Source: Paracoccaceae bacterium (GTDB taxonomy: Bacteria > Pseudomonadota > Alphaproteobacteria > Rhodobacterales > Rhodobacteraceae). Taken from it: DNA of 64,000 nt. Within the stretch, counting starts at the first letter, position 1, and each line of letters starts with the position of its first letter. Below the pieces are notes generated by a model. It saw nothing but the letters and a program-made list of their open reading frames with translations, searched no databases and was not told where the DNA came from. Shown piece by piece: positions 25,869-37,087 of the stretch. The DNA is taken from assembly GCA_002402045.2 (NCBI GenBank), contig NVUX02000042.1, forward strand, positions 24,758-88,757. Reading direction: 5' to 3'. The position numbers were made by a program, and so were the translations under genes.

Positions 25869-28301
25869 GTGAGTTTACCACGCCATGCACGGGTTGTGAT
25901 TATCGGGGGCGGGGCCATAGGAGCCTCTTGCCTGTACCACCTTGCCAAGGCCGGCTGGACCGACGCCTTGCTGCTGGAGAAAAATGAGCTGACCAGTGGC
26001 AGCACGTGGCATGCAGCGGGTAATGTTCCTACGTTTTCAATGTCTTGGTCGCTGATGAATATGCAGCGCTATTCGGTCGAGCTATACCAAGGGCTGGCAA
26101 AGGCAGTGGATTATCCGATGAATTACCACATGACGGGCAGCCTGCGCCTTGCGCATAACCGCAACCGAATGATGGAATTTGAGCGGGCCTGCGGCATGGG
26201 GCGGCATCAGGGGATGAACCTCGAAATGTGTGCGGTTTCAGACCTGAAAGCGCGCTATCCGTTTTTGGAAACCCACGACCTCGCGGGTGGCATGTATGAC
26301 CCCGCCGATGGCGATATCGACCCCTCGCAGCTTACACAAGCGCTGGCCAAAGGGGCGCGGGATATGGGGGCAAAGATCGAGCGTTTTTGCCCCGTTACCG
26401 CCGTGAGTCGGCAGGATGGCGAATGGATACTGAGCACCCCAAAGGGCAAAGTGCGGGCCGAAATCGTGGTGAATGCAGCAGGCTACCGCGCACAGGAACT
26501 CGGGCGGATGTTTATCCCGCATGGGGGCCGCGAAGTGCCGATGATGACCATGTCGCATCAATACTTGCTAACTGACGAAATACCAGAGCTTCAAGCGTGG
26601 AGCGAAAGCGCGGGGCAAAAGCTGCCGTTGCTCCGCGATGTGGATAGCTCCTATTATCTGCGGCAGGAAAAATTCGGGCTGAACCTTGGGCCGTATGAGG
26701 CCAACTGCAAGCCCCATTGGCAAACCCCGAGCGACCCTATGCCGGATGATTTCTCGTTTCAGCTTTATCCAGACGACCTTGAGCGGCTGGAATGGCACAT
26801 GGAAGACGCGATGGCACGGGTGCCTATTTTGGGCACCGCAGGTATTAACAAAGTCATTAACGGCCCAATTCCCTACACGCCTGATGGTAACCCGCTAATC
26901 GGCCCTATGCCCGGCGTGCCCAACGCCTTTGAGGCCTGCGTGTTTACCTTTGGCATTGCCCAAGCGGGCGGTGCGGGCAAAGTGCTGGCGGAGTGGGTAA
27001 CGGAAGGCCAAACAGAGTGGGATATGTGGGCGGTGGACCCCCGCCGCTTTACCAGTTTTGCTGATCAGAGCTACACAAATGTGAAGGGCCGCGAGGTTTA
27101 CGCCAATGAATATGCCATGCATTTCCCACATCATGAATGGCCAGAAGGGCGGGGCAAACGGCTTTCACAGAACCACGATAAAGTCACCGCTTTGGGCGGC
27201 GTAATGGGCGCGTATGCGGGCTGGGAGCGGGCGAATTGGTTTGCAAAATCTGGCGATGATACCCGTGAAGAAAGCACCCATACGTGGGGCCGCCAAGGCC
27301 CGTGGTTTGCCCGCGTAGCCGAAGAATGCGCGGCAGTGGCTGAGGGCGCGGGGGTGCTGGACCTCCCCGGGTTTTCCCGTTTTGAGCTGGGCGGCGCGGG
27401 GGCGGCGGCGTGGTTGAAAAGCCAAATCTCTGGTGCTTTGCCCAAAATAGGCCGAATGAACCTCGCCTATTTTGCCGACACGCGCGGGCGAATACTGACC
27501 GAAATGTCGGTCATGCGCTTTGAGGAAAATAACTTCCTTCTCATGACCGCCGCCACGGCGGAATGGCACGATTTTGAGTTGCTGAAATCCACCCTCCCCG
27601 AGGGCCTGACCCTGCGCAACGTCACGGAGGCGTCCTCTGCTTTGATTGTCAGTGGTCCCAAAACCCGCGCACTGTTTGCAGGCATTTCTGATGCCGACCT
27701 AAGCCTCTCGTGGCTCAGCCACCAACGCACCAATGTAGCAGGCCGCCCTGCCCTTTTGGCGCGGGTATCCTTTGCAGGAGAGCTCGGCTGGGAGGTGCAT
27801 GCAGCCAATGCTGATATGCCGAAAATATACGCCGCTGTGCTAGCCGCAGGGGCAAAGCCCTTTGGCATGTATGCGCTGGATAGCCTGCGGCTGGAAAAGG
27901 GATACCGGACGTGGAAAGGCGATCTTTCCAGCGATTATACTTTGCTGGAAGCGGGGCTTTCGCGCTTCATCAAGCTTGATAAAGCTGAGGATTTCCCTGG
28001 CAAAGCGGCGCTTGGTTCCGAGCCCCCCTCCAAGAAGTTTGCAACACTCATTGTGACGGCAGGCGACCAAGACGCGCCTTATATGGCAACGGTTTGGCAC
28101 GGTGATACCGTGGTTGGTGAGGTCACCTCGGGCGGTTGGGGCCACCGAATAAACGCTTCGATTGCCCTCTGCATGCTTGGCACTGAGTGCGCAGTTGCAG
28201 GCACCAAGCTTGAGATAGAAATTTACGGCCAGCGCTACCCGGCCGAAGTACAACCCAATGGGCCGCTATATGACCCAAAAAACGAAAGGATTCGCGCATG
28301 A
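25869..28301 (+). CDS. FAD-dependent dimethylglycine/sarcosine dehydrogenase-like protein with GcvT domain (paralogue 1)
   Basis: 810 aa. N-terminal DAO-type FAD domain (VVIIGGGAIGASCLYHLAKAG; STWHAAG contains the His that binds FAD covalently in dimethylglycine dehydrogenase), a middle FAO_M segment about residues 370-430, then GcvT aminomethyl-transferase and GcvT_C domains to the end (VSFAGELGWEVH, YALDSLRLEKGYRTW). Members oxidatively demethylate N-methyl glycines and pass the methyl to tetrahydrofolate. GTG start with GGAG upstream, 9 nt after the regulator. Exact substrate unknown; dimethylglycine, sarcosine or other N-methylated osmolytes fit. Confidence 0.87.
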   Translation: MSLPRHARVVIIGGGAIGASCLYHLAKAGWTDALLLEKNELTSGSTWHAAGNVPTFSMSWSLMNMQRYSVELYQGLAKAVDYPMNYHMTGSLRLAHNRNRMMEFERACGMGRHQGMNLEMCAVSDLKARYPFLETHDLAGGMYDPADGDIDPSQLTQALAKGARDMGAKIERFCPVTAVSRQDGEWILSTPKGKVRAEIVVNAAGYRAQELGRMFIPHGGREVPMMTMSHQYLLTDEIPELQAWSESAGQKLPLLRDVDSSYYLRQEKFGLNLGPYEANCKPHWQTPSDPMPDDFSFQLYPDDLERLEWHMEDAMARVPILGTAGINKVINGPIPYTPDGNPLIGPMPGVPNAFEACVFTFGIAQAGGAGKVLAEWVTEGQTEWDMWAVDPRRFTSFADQSYTNVKGREVYANEYAMHFPHHEWPEGRGKRLSQNHDKVTALGGVMGAYAGWERANWFAKSGDDTREESTHTWGRQGPWFARVAEECAAVAEGAGVLDLPGFSRFELGGAGAAAWLKSQISGALPKIGRMNLAYFADTRGRILTEMSVMRFEENNFLLMTAATAEWHDFELLKSTLPEGLTLRNVTEASSALIVSGPKTRALFAGISDADLSLSWLSHQRTNVAGRPALLARVSFAGELGWEVHAANADMPKIYAAVLAAGAKPFGMYALDSLRLEKGYRTWKGDLSSDYTLLEAGLSRFIKLDKAEDFPGKAALGSEPPSKKFATLIVTAGDQDAPYMATVWHGDTVVGEVTSGGWGHRINASIALCMLGTECAVAGTKLEIEIYGQRYPAEVQPNGPLYDPKNERIRA

Positions 28302-30724
28302 AAACGCTTCCAAAGCACGCTCGTGCTGTCATTATTGGCGGCGGCGTGGCCGGCGCTAGCGTGGCATACCACCTCGCCAATTTGGGCTGGACAGATGTGG
28401 TGTTGCTGGAGCGCAAGCAGCTCACCTCCGGCACCACGTGGCACGCCGCGGGGCTTATTGGCCAGCTGCGCGCGTCCTCAAACATGACCCGCTTAGCGAA
28501 GTATTCGGCTGAGCTTTATCAAGGGCTGGAAGCCGAAACGGGCGTGGCTACGGGCTTGCGGCAAACCGGCTCGATTACGGTCGCGCTCACGGAAGCGCGG
28601 CTAGAGGAGCTTTACCGGCAGGCCTCTATGGCGCGGGCATTTGGCGTGCCGGTGGAGGAAATTTCGGCCACGGAAGTGAAAGCGCGCTATGAGCATTTGA
28701 ATATCGACGGCGTGCTGGGCGCGGTTTATTTGCCGACAGATGGACAGGGTGACCCCGCAAATATTGCGCTGGCCATGGCCAAGGGCGCGCGGCAGATGGG
28801 GGCGCATATTTTTGAAAATGTGAAGGTTTTGGATATTAGGACAGCCAACGGCCGCGTAGCATCAGTGCTGACAGATCAAGGTGAAATCACCTGTGACCAC
28901 GTGGTGAATTGCGCCGGTATGTGGGGCCGTGAGGTGGGCGCGATGGCGGGGGTTACCGTGCCGCTACACGCCTGTGAACATTTTTACATTGTCACCGAGG
29001 CCATTGATAACCTTGGGAAACTCCCCGTACTGCGGGTGCCTGACGAGTGCGCGTATTACAAGGAGGACGCGGGTAAAATACTGCTCGGGGCGTTTGAGCC
29101 AGTGGCCAAACCGTGGGGCATGAACGGCATTCCGGAGGATTTTGAGTTTGACCAACTGCCCGAGGATTTTGACCATTTTGAGCCAATTCTGGAAAAGGCG
29201 ATTAACCGGATGCCGCTGCTGGCGGAGGCTGGAATTCACACGTTTTTTAACGGGCCAGAGAGCTTTACGCCGGATGATCGGTATTACCTCGGCGAAGCGC
29301 CCGAGGTTGGTAATTTTTGGGTGTGCGCGGGGTTTAACTCGGTTGGTATCCAGTCTGCTGGTGGTGCGGGCATGGCGCTTGCGCAGTGGATGGAAGACGG
29401 CCAACCGCCGTTTGATTTGTGGGATGTCGATATCCGCCGCGCCCAGCCATTCCAGCGCAACCGGCGCTATTTGAGAGAGCGCGTAACCGAGACGCTAGGG
29501 CTGCTTTACGCCGATCACTACCCCTATCGCCAAATGGAAACGGCGCGGGGGGTGCGGCGCTCTCCGGTGCATGAAATCTTGAAAGAGCGCGGTGCGGTGT
29601 TTGGGGAAATGGCGGGCTGGGAGCGGGCGAACTGGTTTGCCAATGAAGGCCAGAAGCGAGAATACGAATATAGCTGGGGGCGGCAAAATTGGTTTGAAAA
29701 CCAGCGCGCCGAGCATATGGCTGTGCGCGAAGGCGTGGGCGTGTTTGACATGACAAGCTTTGGTAAAATTCGCGTAGAGGGCCGCGATGCGCTGGCCTTT
29801 ATGCAACGGGTGTGTGCCAACCAGATGGACGTGGCCACTGGCCGAATTGTGTATACCCAAATGCTGAACCCGCGCGGCGGGATAGAGTGCGACCTGACGG
29901 TGACGCGGCTTTCTGAAACCGCCTTTTTGCTGGTGGTGCCGGGGGCAACTTTGCAGCGGGATTTGGCATGGCTGCGGCGGCATTTTGCAGATGAGTTTGT
30001 GGTGATAACCGACATAACCGCTGGCGAGGCCGTTTTTGCCGTGATGGGGCCAGACAGCCGCGCGCTTTTGCAAAAAATCAGCCCAGCGGATTTCAGCAAC
30101 GCGGCCCATCCGTTTGGCACGATGCGGGAGATCGAGATAGGCCTCGGCATCGCCCGCGCCCACCGCGTTACGTATGTTGGCGAACTGGGCTGGGAGATTT
30201 ATGCCAGCACCGACCAAGCCGCGCATATCTTTGAGGAAATTCTGGGTGCGGGGGCCACACCCTGCGGGCTGCACGCGCTGGATAGCTGCCGGCTGGAAAA
30301 GGGATATCGCCATTTTGGCCATGATATTACGGATGAGGATCACGTGTTGGAAGCCGGTCTTGGCTTTGCCGTAAAGCCCGACAAAGGCGATTTTATTGGC
30401 CGCGAAGCCGTGCTGGAAAAGCGCGAAACCGGCCTTACCCGCCGCCTTGTGCAGTTCAAACTAAACGACCCCGAGCCGATGCTTTACCACAACGAGCCCA
30501 TCTTGCGGGATGGCAAAATTGTGGGCCACCTGAGCTCGGGCGGCTACGGCCATGCGCTGGGGGCGAGCATCGGGCTGGGCTATGTGCCGAGCCAAGAGCA
30601 AAGCGCGGCAGACGTGCTGGCCTCAAGTTATGAAATCGAAATCGCGGGGGCGCGCTTTAAAGCCACCGCCAGCCTTAAGCCACTGTATGACCCGACATCG
30701 GCGCGGGTAAAGGAGGACGGATGA
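28298..30724 (+). CDS. FAD-dependent dimethylglycine/sarcosine dehydrogenase-like protein with GcvT domain (paralogue 2)
   Basis: 808 aa with the same order of domains as the preceding gene: VIIGGGVAGASVAYHLANLG for FAD, TTWHAAGLIG with the flavin-His position, FAO_M, GcvT and GcvT_C (VTYVGELGWEIY, HALDSCRLEKGYRHF). ATGA overlap with the upstream gene and with the MttB-like gene downstream. The two paralogues clearly differ in sequence, so they probably act on different N-methyl substrates or successive steps, rather than being a recent duplication. Confidence 0.87.
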   Translation: MKTLPKHARAVIIGGGVAGASVAYHLANLGWTDVVLLERKQLTSGTTWHAAGLIGQLRASSNMTRLAKYSAELYQGLEAETGVATGLRQTGSITVALTEARLEELYRQASMARAFGVPVEEISATEVKARYEHLNIDGVLGAVYLPTDGQGDPANIALAMAKGARQMGAHIFENVKVLDIRTANGRVASVLTDQGEITCDHVVNCAGMWGREVGAMAGVTVPLHACEHFYIVTEAIDNLGKLPVLRVPDECAYYKEDAGKILLGAFEPVAKPWGMNGIPEDFEFDQLPEDFDHFEPILEKAINRMPLLAEAGIHTFFNGPESFTPDDRYYLGEAPEVGNFWVCAGFNSVGIQSAGGAGMALAQWMEDGQPPFDLWDVDIRRAQPFQRNRRYLRERVTETLGLLYADHYPYRQMETARGVRRSPVHEILKERGAVFGEMAGWERANWFANEGQKREYEYSWGRQNWFENQRAEHMAVREGVGVFDMTSFGKIRVEGRDALAFMQRVCANQMDVATGRIVYTQMLNPRGGIECDLTVTRLSETAFLLVVPGATLQRDLAWLRRHFADEFVVITDITAGEAVFAVMGPDSRALLQKISPADFSNAAHPFGTMREIEIGLGIARAHRVTYVGELGWEIYASTDQAAHIFEEILGAGATPCGLHALDSCRLEKGYRHFGHDITDEDHVLEAGLGFAVKPDKGDFIGREAVLEKRETGLTRRLVQFKLNDPEPMLYHNEPILRDGKIVGHLSSGGYGHALGASIGLGYVPSQEQSAADVLASSYEIEIAGARFKATASLKPLYDPTSARVKEDG

Positions 30725-32256
30725 ATAAACGGTCTGGTGGGCGGCAAGCCCGTAGAAAACTGCGCGCGGCACCGCTTGAAGTGAAGCCGGTATATGCCGG
30801 GCTGGAGGGCGGGCAATATAGGCCGCTTTCCGAGAATGACATGGCACAAATTCATGCGGCGGCGTTAGAGGCGCTAGAGACCATCGGGCTAAACGAGGTG
30901 ACGGATACAGCGGCGGCATATTGCACCAAAGCGGGCGCCGAGCTGCGGGATGGGCGGCTTTATTTTCCGCCCGCGCTGGTAGAGGCCGCCATCAAATCTG
31001 CCAACCGCGATTTTAAGCTTTATGGCCGCGACCCAAAGCATGATCTGCACCCGGTTGGCCACAAGGTCCACTTTGGCACGGCGGGCGCGGCGGTGCATAT
31101 TGTGGATGTTGAAAACAACGAATATCGCGATAGCACGTTGCTAGATCTCTATAATGCCGCCCGCATAACAGACCTGCAAGACAACGTGCATTTCTTCCAG
31201 CGCCCGATGGTGGCGCGGGATATGGAAACCACGCTCGACCTTGATTTGAATACGCTTTACGCCAGCTTGGCGGGCACTAACAAGCATGTGGGCACCTCGG
31301 TAACCGTGCCGGAAAACACGGCGCCCTTTCTGGAAATGCTCTATATGGTGGCGGGCGGAGAGGCGGCCTACCGCGCCCGCCCTTTTGTGAGCGCTTCCGT
31401 GTGTTTTGTGGTGCCGCCCATGCGGTTTGCGCAGGATGCGTGCGATATTATGGAGAGCCTTGTAAAAGGCGGCGTGCCGATTTTACTGCTGTCTGCCGGG
31501 CAAGCGGGGGCGACTTCACCCGCCGCTATTGCGGGCTCGGTAGTGCAGTCGGTGGCCGAAGTTTTGGCGGGGCTGATCTATGTAAATGCAATTTCACCGG
31601 GGCACCCCGCGATTTTTGGCACATGGCCGTTTGTGTCTGATCTGCGCACGGGGGCGATGTCTGGTGGCTCGGGCGAGCAGGCTTTGCTGAGTGCCGCCGT
31701 AAGCCAGATGGCGCGGTTTTATGACCTGCCATCGGGCTCGGCGGCGGGGATGAGTGATAGCAAAATGCCCGATATTCAGGCGGGTTATGAAAAGGGGATT
31801 ACCACCACAATGGCAGGGCTTTCGGGCCTTAATATGGTGTATGAGGCCGCCGGAATGCACGGGTCGTTAATGGGGTTTTGCTTTGAAAGCCTGATCATTG
31901 ATAATGATATGCTGGGGCAAGTGCTGCGCACCATTCGCGGAATCGAGATTAATGAAGATACACTAAGCTTGGACACCATGCGCGCGGTCTGTCTGGGCGG
32001 GCCAGCGCATTACCTTGGCACCGAGCAAACTCTGCGCCTTATGCAAACAGAATATGTTTACCCCGAGATCGCCAGCCGCCTTAGCCCTAAGGAATGGGCG
32101 GAGATGCAAAAACCCGCGATCGTGGCCGAAGCCGGCAAACGGAAAGACCAGATTTTGGCCAGCCATTTCCCGAGCTACATTCCTGAAGACATTGACGAAG
32201 CCCTGCGCGAGCGGTTCAACATTTGCCTTCCGAAATCGGCGATGCGTGCGCGGTAG
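30721..32256 (+). CDS. MttB-like trimethylamine methyltransferase family protein (non-pyrrolysine)
   Basis: 511 aa TIM-barrel methyltransferase of the COG5598/MttB superfamily. The frame is open without any internal TAG, so it is of the pyrrolysine-free branch, which includes glycine betaine methyltransferase MtgB. Family-like stretches: ALEALETIGLNEVTD, FGTAGAAVHIVDVENNEYRD, DLPSGSAAGMSDSKMPDIQ and GLSGLNMVYEAAGMHGS. ATGA overlap with the second dehydrogenase places it in the same operon. No corrinoid protein or RamA-type activator lies nearby, so the methyl acceptor is uncertain. A basic N-terminal segment of about 25 residues precedes the fold. Confidence 0.85.
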   Translation: MNKRSGGRQARRKLRAAPLEVKPVYAGLEGGQYRPLSENDMAQIHAAALEALETIGLNEVTDTAAAYCTKAGAELRDGRLYFPPALVEAAIKSANRDFKLYGRDPKHDLHPVGHKVHFGTAGAAVHIVDVENNEYRDSTLLDLYNAARITDLQDNVHFFQRPMVARDMETTLDLDLNTLYASLAGTNKHVGTSVTVPENTAPFLEMLYMVAGGEAAYRARPFVSASVCFVVPPMRFAQDACDIMESLVKGGVPILLLSAGQAGATSPAAIAGSVVQSVAEVLAGLIYVNAISPGHPAIFGTWPFVSDLRTGAMSGGSGEQALLSAAVSQMARFYDLPSGSAAGMSDSKMPDIQAGYEKGITTTMAGLSGLNMVYEAAGMHGSLMGFCFESLIIDNDMLGQVLRTIRGIEINEDTLSLDTMRAVCLGGPAHYLGTEQTLRLMQTEYVYPEIASRLSPKEWAEMQKPAIVAEAGKRKDQILASHFPSYIPEDIDEALRERFNICLPKSAMRAR

Positions 32257-32262
32257 CGCCGC

Positions 32263-34086
<1,824 letters not shown>

Positions 34087-34251
34087 TTTTGCGTGTCCTT
34101 TTTCTGCTCAGCTTTCTTTTGCGGCAAGACCATACCAATTTCAACGCTGAATTGCGGGTTGAAACAAGGTTGAAACGTTGCGTGAGCCGTTTGCCGCTTC
34201 CCACGGCTGGTTATCTCGGGCATAAGGCAAGCGGTATCGCTCGGAGGAAAT

Positions 34252-34752
34252 ATGGCACGAGAACTCGCAAGGCTGGAAGTTTCGCAAGCAAGGCGCACGG
34301 TTGGCATTGCCATGCAAGGCGGGCTGGGGCTGTTTTTGCTCTATATCGTGGCCTTAGGGTCCGGCGACGAGCTGCTCGGCACGCTTGTTTTGGCAGGATC
34401 GGGTTTTATCATGCTCTGGTTTGCGTATAAATTCTGGCGCGCCACCGACGTGGCACTGGTACTCACCACCGAGGGTTTGTTTGACGGAAATGGCCGCCCG
34501 TTTTGTGGCTTTGACGATATTGAGAAGGTGGATCGCGGTTTTTTTGCCTTCCGACCATCATCCGGCTTTGTAATAATATGCAAAACACCGGTGCAGCGCG
34601 GCTGGGCGCCGGGGCTGTGGTGGGCGTTTGGCAAGCATATTGGCATTGGCGGCGCTACAGGGCGCGCGGCTGGCAAGCAAATGGCTGATATCATCAGCGT
34701 AATGCTCACCGAGCGCGGGGCCGAAATTAAGGCCGGCAAAAACGAGCTTTAG
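34252..34752 (+). CDS. Conserved-looking membrane protein, function unknown
   Basis: 166 aa, not recognised. Two adjacent hydrophobic helices (about residues 23-40 and 44-62) are followed by a soluble domain with alternating hydrophobic residues (DVALVLTTEGLFDGNGRP, FVIICKTP), reminiscent of a bacterial PH-like barrel. GGAGG lies about 6 nt before the ATG. It is divergent from glmS and convergent (4 nt overlap) with the DUF6505-like gene. It looks like a genuine gene from its ribosome-binding site and membrane-protein pattern. Confidence 0.65.
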   Translation: MARELARLEVSQARRTVGIAMQGGLGLFLLYIVALGSGDELLGTLVLAGSGFIMLWFAYKFWRATDVALVLTTEGLFDGNGRPFCGFDDIEKVDRGFFAFRPSSGFVIICKTPVQRGWAPGLWWAFGKHIGIGGATGRAAGKQMADIISVMLTERGAEIKAGKNEL

Positions 34753-35234
34753 GGGGCGTCCTCAAGGTCTCCGTGCACCGCTAAAATATCGAGGCTGGCC
34801 TCGGGTGGGTCAATCGTCCGGTAAGCCTCGGCCACGCCGGTTTCGGTAAGTTCCCGCGCCACTGTTAGCAAAATGTTTGGGTCGTGGTCGTCACAAAGAT
34901 CAACCATATGGGCCAGCTCATCAACCGCTACGGGGCGCGCGGCCTCAAGCGAAGGCGCGCCGTAGATATTTACAAAATGCTGTGCAAGGCTCGTGAGCAG
35001 CGCCTCGTATTCGGCTGGCTCAATCTTGGTAACAGCCACAAAAGTAACACGCCCAAAGGTCTCTAACCCCAGCCAGCCGTTAGAAAACGCCTGCCGTGCT
35101 TTGCCAGTTAGATCCCCCTCGCCCCAATTCGAAAACTCGAACCCGCCGGAAATGGCCCACTCGCCGGTGCGCGCTGGGCTATGGAAAACGTTCATATCGC
35201 TTTCGTCAAAATGAATAGCGCGGGCGAGATTCAT
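34749..35234 (-). CDS. DUF6505-like protein
   Basis: 161 aa soluble acidic protein without recognised catalytic motif. It resembles the uncharacterised family I know as DUF6505, which accompanies a biotin/lipoate-ligase-like gene near formate dehydrogenase loci. The N-terminus [17 protein letters not shown] and SNWGEGDLTGKARQAFSNGW are the stretches used. ATG overlaps the stop of the ligase-like gene (ATGA), forming an operon Mrp - ligase - DUF6505. Confidence 0.65.
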   Translation of the reverse strand: MNLARAIHFDESDMNVFHSPARTGEWAISGGFEFSNWGEGDLTGKARQAFSNGWLGLETFGRVTFVAVTKIEPAEYEALLTSLAQHFVNIYGAPSLEAARPVAVDELAHMVDLCDDHDPNILLTVARELTETGVAEAYRTIDPPEASLDILAVHGDLEDAP

Positions 35235-35971
35235 GCGGTGCCTCCGGTTTTTAGAATGCTTGAAAGCGGAATGAGCTGGGTATCGCCAGCAACTTTTAGC
35301 AACAGGCCAAATTGTGCATCAACGCCCACAAATGTGCCAGAAGTGCCGCCTATAATAACCTCGTCGCCCATGCCCTTGGCCAGCCCGCGCCATTGCTCGT
35401 GTAGCGCGCGAGGGCCGTCGGTTTCGATGTCATTCAACCATACCAATGTGTGGCGTGACCATGATTCCAGCAGCCGGATGGGGGAAATATCGCCGCAGCC
35501 TTCCATCATCAGGCAGGTATCATTGGGGTGCTCCCCGGTTTCACCTTCGCCTTGCGGCAGCAGGTCCAGCTCCAGCCCAACCACCAGCCAATCCGGCTCT
35601 TTGCTCGGGTCATTCCCCGAGGCCGCCACGCGCAAACGCCCGGCACGGCCACCGTTTACATAGATTTCGCCCTGCCAGCCAAAATGCACACCCACCTCAG
35701 GCGGGGCCAGCGCCCCCATGGCGTTTTGAAAGCCAACCGCGCAGGCAATCATCGCCACCATGGCCTCTTCCAATGGGGTTTCAGGGGCAAACACTATCGC
35801 AGCCTTAATGAAATCAGGCGTGATGCTATGCACCAAAAGCCCGGCATCCACCCCAATAATGGCTTGCGTACAGGCCTTGGCAAAGGGGTCTGTGCGTCCG
35901 CTTACGGCCTCGCCGGTAAACAACGGCGGAAAGCTGGCGGGCATCGGGGCCTCAAAAATATCGTCGATCAT
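35231..35971 (-). CDS. Biotin/lipoate--protein ligase family protein
   Basis: 246 aa. Recognisable pattern of the BPL/LPL catalytic fold with a C-terminal DUF4444-like part: [52 protein letters not shown], then LGLEL-type strands ([12 protein letters not shown]). The canonical ligase GRGRxGR loop is not obvious, so it may use another acyl or cofactor group. Overlaps the mrp stop by 4 nt (ATGA). Its steady company with formate dehydrogenase genes suggests a role in maturation, but this is inference. Confidence 0.75.
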   Translation of the reverse strand: MIDDIFEAPMPASFPPLFTGEAVSGRTDPFAKACTQAIIGVDAGLLVHSITPDFIKAAIVFAPETPLEEAMVAMIACAVGFQNAMGALAPPEVGVHFGWQGEIYVNGGRAGRLRVAASGNDPSKEPDWLVVGLELDLLPQGEGETGEHPNDTCLMMEGCGDISPIRLLESWSRHTLVWLNDIETDGPRALHEQWRGLAKGMGDEVIIGGTSGTFVGVDAQFGLLLKVAGDTQLIPLSSILKTGGTA

Positions 35972-37026
35972 ATGGTTCCATCCTTGATCAACCGCCGTGC
36001 GAGGCGGCGAAAAGCCTCTGCCTGCGGGGTGTCTGGTTTAGAGACCACGATAGGCGCCCCGCCGTCAGATGCAATACGAATATCAATGTGCAGCGGCAGC
36101 TCGGCCAGCAGCGGCACCCCTATTTTGGCGGCTTCATCGGCCACACCGCCATGGCCAAACGGATGGCCCCTATGGCCGCATTCCTCGCAAATCTGATACG
36201 ACATATTTTCGACCATGCCCAAAATCGGCGTGCCGAGTTTGTTAAACATATCAATCGCTTTGCGCGCATCAATCAGGGCCACGTCTTGCGGGGTGCTCAC
36301 AATAATTGCGCCGGTTACCACAGTTTTCTGGGCCAGTGTCATTTGCACATCGCCCGTGCCCGGCGGCAGATCCACAATAAGCACGTCGAGCGCGCCCCAT
36401 TGCACTTGGTTCAGCATTTGCTGAAGCGCCCCAATCAGCATTGGGCCGCGCCACACCACGGCCTCGTCGTCATTTGTCATTAGCCCGATAGACATCATGG
36501 TAACGCCGTGGTTTCGCAGCGGCAAAATGGTTTTACCATCAGGCGATGCTGGTCGGCCAGACACCCCGAGCATACGCGGCTGCGAGGGCCCGAATACGTC
36601 GGCATCCAGCAGGCCCACGCGCTTGCCCTCAACCGCCAAAGCCACGGCAAGATTAACCGAAAGGGTGGATTTCCCAACCCCGCCTTTGCCCGAAGCAATG
36701 GCAATAATCTTATCCACACCAGGGATCTTTTGTGGCCCCTTTGGCTCTGCCTTTCTGGTGCCCAAATCAGGCGGGGCTTGCGGCGCACTATGAGCAGTCA
36801 TCACCGCGGAAACGGTCTCAATGCCCTCCACATTTTCAGCCGCCGCTTTTGCCGCCGCCAGCACTGGCTCCAGCGCCTTGGCCTGCGCGGCTGATACCTC
36901 AAACACGAAGCGCACTTTGCCCTCATCGACCGTTAGGGCCTTCACCATGCCAGCGCTCACAATATCTGCCCCCGAGGGGGTTTTTACGGTTTTTAGCGCG
37001 GCCAATACCGCATCTCTCTGGCTCAT
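35968..37026 (-). CDS. apbC/mrp: Mrp/ApbC-family P-loop ATPase (Fe-S cluster carrier)
   Basis: 352 aa. N-terminal MIP18/DUF59-type domain (about residues 1-85), then the ParA-like ATPase with deviant Walker [13 protein letters not shown] near residue 112, Walker [11 protein letters not shown], and the CxxC cluster-binding pair in [13 protein letters not shown] near residue 270. Mrp/ApbC proteins load [4Fe-4S] clusters onto targets. First gene of the leftward operon, divergent from the cytochrome c-type gene and facing a locus that needs many Fe-S clusters (FDH beta, the 648-residue ferredoxin, the DsrK-like protein). Confidence 0.92.
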   Translation of the reverse strand: MSQRDAVLAALKTVKTPSGADIVSAGMVKALTVDEGKVRFVFEVSAAQAKALEPVLAAAKAAAENVEGIETVSAVMTAHSAPQAPPDLGTRKAEPKGPQKIPGVDKIIAIASGKGGVGKSTLSVNLAVALAVEGKRVGLLDADVFGPSQPRMLGVSGRPASPDGKTILPLRNHGVTMMSIGLMTNDDEAVVWRGPMLIGALQQMLNQVQWGALDVLIVDLPPGTGDVQMTLAQKTVVTGAIIVSTPQDVALIDARKAIDMFNKLGTPILGMVENMSYQICEECGHRGHPFGHGGVADEAAKIGVPLLAELPLHIDIRIASDGGAPIVVSKPDTPQAEAFRRLARRLIKDGTI

Positions 37027-37087
37027 TTTAAACTCCTGAATTCTTTGGATTGACAGCGCGGCACTCTTTGCTCACCCTTTGGGCATG

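Noticed and set aside
30721..32256. Possible pyrrolysine codon in the MttB-like gene
   Set aside because: The frame is uninterrupted with no in-frame TAG, so it belongs to the non-pyrrolysine branch.
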